From: Streptomyces dioscori
GTDB taxonomy: Bacteria > Actinomycetota > Actinomycetes > Streptomycetales > Streptomycetaceae
NCBI RefSeq assembly: GCF_003024195.1
Contig: NZ_KZ679041.1
Location: 248,001-312,000, forward strand
Reading direction: 5' to 3'
Length of the DNA stretch: 64,000 nucleotides
Shown here: positions 61,373 to 64,000 of the stretch, in pieces
How the letters are laid out: each line of letters starts with the position of its first letter
How positions within the stretch are numbered: position 1 is the stretch's first letter
Notes under the pieces: generated by a model
What the model was told of the DNA's origin: nothing
What the model saw: only the letters and a program-made list of their open reading frames with translations
Databases searched by the model: none
Position numbers and translations under genes: made by a program

Positions 61373-62020
61373 GTGGCCGATCGCCAGGGATCCAAGTACG
61401 ACCCCCACCCGCTCACCGGGGACAGCCAGGAAGGCGATGGCAGCCCTGACCCGGACGCCGGCAAGGACCTGATGTATCTCATGCCGTCCGTCACGGTCGC
61501 ATGGGATGCGCCGCCGTCCTTCAACCTGCCGCCCAAGTCCGACCAGCCCGGGGGCGGGGCCTCCTCCGAAGTGGCGGACACCGGGCCGCTCTTCATGGAC
61601 GCGGGCAGTGTGCGCGCGGCCGAATCGACCATGCTCGGTCTGCTCCGCACCGCCACCTTCGAGTACGAGATGCTGCGCATGGCGACCGCCGCCGTGCGGA
61701 CGGATGACTTCTTCGGTCCCGCGGAGCGGCCACAGCCCGTCGCCGCGATCAACTCGGGCACCCCGGGCAACAGCAGCGGCGCCGCTCCTCTGGCGGACGG
61801 TGAGACCGACCCGGAAGGGACCGACGCGGTCGCCGAGATGGGCCGGCAGTTCGGCGAGACCATCAAGCCCGCCATGGAGAAGGCGCTGTGGCAGATGGCC
61901 AACTCCCTGACGCTGGCGGGGCAGTACCTCGCCGTGGTCAACCGGGCCGGCCAGATGTACGCGCAGGTCGACCGAAAGGCCACGTTCCCCGAACCGCCGT
62001 CCGGGTCGGTCACGACGTGA
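61373..62020 (+). CDS. Type VII locus protein of unknown function
   Basis: 215 residues, family not recognised. A Pro/Asp-rich first third (KYDPHPLTGDSQEGD) leads to helical segments (SVRAAESTMLGLLRTATFEYE and AVAEMGRQFGETIKPAMEKALW) separated by a flexible Ser/Gly linker. The helical, leaderless, acidic make-up resembles secreted or chaperone-like accessory proteins of such loci. The GTG at 61373 follows AAGGAG; no ATG is better placed. It is transcribed divergently from the WXG100-eccC operon and converges on the AAA-ATPase gene. Confidence 0.68.
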   Translation: MADRQGSKYDPHPLTGDSQEGDGSPDPDAGKDLMYLMPSVTVAWDAPPSFNLPPKSDQPGGGASSEVADTGPLFMDAGSVRAAESTMLGLLRTATFEYEMLRMATAAVRTDDFFGPAERPQPVAAINSGTPGNSSGAAPLADGETDPEGTDAVAEMGRQFGETIKPAMEKALWQMANSLTLAGQYLAVVNRAGQMYAQVDRKATFPEPPSGSVTT

Positions 62021-62052
62021 CCGGTGCGACCCGGCCGCGCGCACATGCCGGG

Positions 62053-64000
62053 TCATGAGCGCAACGCCTCCTCCGGCAGATCCTCGGGCAGGACGAGGGT
62101 GAGGTCCTCGGCGCTGGGGGAAGCGAGGTCCGCCACCCGCTGGGCGTGCAGCTCCGTCATCCGCTGGAACATCTGCCGGGCGGTGCGGCCGTTGCCGAAC
62201 CGTTCAGTGCGTACCATCGCGTCGAAGCAGGCGCTCAGACCGGTGACGGTGTCCTCCCGCAGGCGGTACTCGTGCTGCCGCGCCTGGTGTTGGACGATGC
62301 GGACCAGGTCCGCGGACGAGTAGTCGTCGAAGCTGAGGGTCCGGGTGAAGCGGGACGCGAGGCCCGGGTTGGAGCCGAGGAAGCGGTCCATGTCGTCCGG
62401 GTAGCCGGCGACGATGACGACGACGTCGTCCCGGTGGTCCTCCATGAGTTTGACCAGCGTGGCCACCGCTTCCTGCCCGAAGTCGGACCCCTGTCCCGTC
62501 GGCACCAGAGAGTAGGCCTCGTCGATGAAGAGCACGCCGCCCAGGGCCCGACGGAAGACGGCGGTCGTCTTCGGCGCGGTGTGGCCCACGTACTCGCCGA
62601 CGAGCGCCGCCCGGTCCGCCTCGACGAGCCGGCCGTGAGCCAGCATGCCCAGCGCGGCCAGGATGCGGCCGTAGAGGCGGGCCACGGTCGTCTTGCCGGT
62701 GCCGGGATTGCCGGCGAACACCAGGTGGCGGCTGAGCGGTGGAGGCTGCAGTCCAGCTTCCTGACGCTGTTTCACCATGCGCATCACCTTGGCCAGGGAG
62801 GCGACCTCCTGTTTGACGCGCTCCAGGCCCACAAGGCGGTCCAATTCGGCCAGCAGCGCGGACAGCGACTCCGCGGTGTCGGAGCCCTCCGGCGGCATGC
62901 TGTCCGCGGCGGAGGCGGCCGGCCCGCCGGGGAGCGCCCGTCCCGCCGCGACAGTGCCAGTGGGCAGCGTGGTGTCGGCGACGTTCTTGGTGCGACAGTC
63001 CTCGAAGACGGGCTCGCTGTCCGCGTGCGCCGACCAGTCCTCCGGAGTGTCGTGCACCAGCAGGTTGCGGAAGACCGGGGTGGCCTTTGCCCCTGTGTAC
63101 AGGGCGGAATACCCGGTGTCGGTGACCGTGCAGTCGGCGAACACCCCGGCCGCCCCGTCGTGCACGTAGACACCGTTCTTGGCCGTGCCGCCGATCCGGG
63201 TGGCGAACACCTTGGGTCGCGCGCCGCTCCACACCACGAGACCGCTGCCCCGGACGGAGCCGATGGTGGTGGTGTCGACCCAGCCCTCGCTGTCCTGCTC
63301 GAAGAAGACACCCGAGGTCCCGCACTCCTCGACGACGCAACCGGTCAGGGTCGCGCCGGTATCCGGACCGATCTCCACCCCGGCAGCCCGGACCGAGCGG
63401 ATCTCGCAGGTGTCGAGCAGCGGGCGATGCCGCGTGCGCAGCCGGACGCCGGTGGCGCAGGTGGCGACCGTACAGCGGCGGAGCACGGCGTCTCCGTCCT
63501 CGACGTCGAGACCGGACAGGGCGATCCGCTCGATGCGCGTGGACAGCGCCGTCAGATGGGCGCCGCTCTCCACCCGGACACCGTGCTGCTCACTGTCGAG
63601 CACGGCGCAGTTCCGTAGCTCGGCGAGGCCGCCGTCCTGGAGGTGCACCGCACTGTAGGCGGTGGCGGACAGCTCGCAATCGGTGAGCACGGTGCGGGAA
63701 CTTCCAGTGCCGTACAGGCCGTTGGCGCCGGTCCGGGTGAAGACACTGCCACTCGCGCTGACCTGCGCACCGTCCCCGACAGCCAGCGCTGTGCCCGGCA
63801 GGTCGACGGCTCTGACCCGGTCGAGGGCGAGGACGGCGCTGTCCATGACGTGCAGGGCGGCGGCCCCGGTCTCCGTGAGGTGGCAGTCGCTCAGCCGCGC
63901 CTCGGCCTCCCCCGCCAGGTACACGCCCTCGCGGCCGGTGCGCAGGATCTCGCACCGTTCGAGCCGGATCGGGTGGTCGGCGCGGCCGGCGGCCGAACCG
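62053..64000 (-). CDS. Beta-helix/CbxX AAA-ATPase fusion (EccA-like), 5' end outside window
   Basis: At least 649 residues; the frame is open through the window edge. The first 310 or so residues visible are regular right-handed parallel beta-helix repeats, each with short strands and Cys/Val positions (GVRLRTRHRPLLDTCEI, GVYVHDGAAGVFADC). After a linker comes a CbxX/CfqX-type AAA domain: LVFAGNPGTGKTTVARLYG (Walker A near 62690-62712), GVLFIDEAYSL (Walker B) and a sensor region RFTRTLSFDDY. EccA proteins of mycobacterial type VII systems have the same AAA domain after a TPR-like N-domain. Here the N-domain is a beta-helix, so the partner recognised must differ. Confidence 0.88.
   Translation of the reverse strand, partial: GSAAGRADHPIRLERCEILRTGREGVYLAGEAEARLSDCHLTETGAAALHVMDSAVLALDRVRAVDLPGTALAVGDGAQVSASGSVFTRTGANGLYGTGSSRTVLTDCELSATAYSAVHLQDGGLAELRNCAVLDSEQHGVRVESGAHLTALSTRIERIALSGLDVEDGDAVLRRCTVATCATGVRLRTRHRPLLDTCEIRSVRAAGVEIGPDTGATLTGCVVEECGTSGVFFEQDSEGWVDTTTIGSVRGSGLVVWSGARPKVFATRIGGTAKNGVYVHDGAAGVFADCTVTDTGYSALYTGAKATPVFRNLLVHDTPEDWSAHADSEPVFEDCRTKNVADTTLPTGTVAAGRALPGGPAASAADSMPPEGSDTAESLSALLAELDRLVGLERVKQEVASLAKVMRMVKQRQEAGLQPPPLSRHLVFAGNPGTGKTTVARLYGRILAALGMLAHGRLVEADRAALVGEYVGHTAPKTTAVFRRALGGVLFIDEAYSLVPTGQGSDFGQEAVATLVKLMEDHRDDVVVIVAGYPDDMDRFLGSNPGLASRFTRTLSFDDYSSADLVRIVQHQARQHEYRLREDTVTGLSACFDAMVRTERFGNGRTARQMFQRMTELHAQRVADLASPSAEDLTLVLPEDLPEEALRS

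Overview
The window is high-GC DNA (long overlapping antisense frames, GTG starts, GGAGG-type ribosome sites, Tat and Sec leaders, P450s and a type VII secretion locus) of a Streptomyces-like actinobacterium, probably from an accessory part of a linear chromosome. No rRNA, tRNA or CRISPR was seen.

Region 1 (1-8.3 kb): end of a D-Ala-D-Ala carboxypeptidase, a response regulator/histidine kinase pair, a flavin monooxygenase, a luciferase-like oxidoreductase behind a palindromic operator, a secreted SGNH hydrolase, and relics of a hydroxyacid dehydrogenase, a DsbA-like protein and an alpha/beta hydrolase. Region 2 (8.2-31 kb): oxidative and detoxification genes. These are a P450 with a small peptide gene, four epoxide-hydrolase-type enzymes (two with Tat leaders), a secreted phytase-like protein, SDR plus TetR, a prenyl-synthase-like protein, a giant LuxR regulator, catalase plus ankyrin protein, an MFS exporter, a SnoaL-like protein and a berberine-bridge-type flavoenzyme. 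Two separate palindromes recur in front of these genes. One (GGAC-N6-GTCC) marks two epoxide hydrolases, the MFS exporter and a quinone oxidoreductase near 34 kb. The other (GTYACC-N9-GGTGAC) marks two Tat-exported hydrolases and the small peptide gene.

Region 3 (31-38 kb): a secreted crystallin-like protein, quinone oxidoreductase and RibD-like reductase, mixed with decay products. These include a partial copy of the window's own response regulator gene, two hydrolase stubs, a broken IS30 element and a frameshifted secreted-protein gene.

Region 4 (38.1-45.8 kb): a compact same-strand gene set with translational overlaps, encoding an alpha/beta hydrolase, P450, soluble di-iron acyl-ACP-desaturase-like enzyme, stand-alone ACP, FAAL-like acyl-AMP ligase, methyltransferase and second P450. 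It reads as a ketosynthase-free pathway that loads a fatty or carboxylic acid on a carrier protein and then desaturates, oxidises and methylates it.

Region 5 (46.1-64 kb): a type VII secretion island. It holds a three-ATPase EccC, two small WXG100-type proteins, a 1347-residue WXG-headed Pro/Thr repeat protein, a beta-helix/CbxX AAA fusion and, convergent with them, a 1893-residue protein. That protein combines a zinc-metallopeptidase (HEIGH), a clostridial-toxin-like glycosyltransferase (WLGG...DGD) and a lipid-kinase-like fold. It shares a C-terminal module with the repeat protein and is the strongest candidate for a little-described effector. EccB, EccD, EccE and mycosin were not found in the window.
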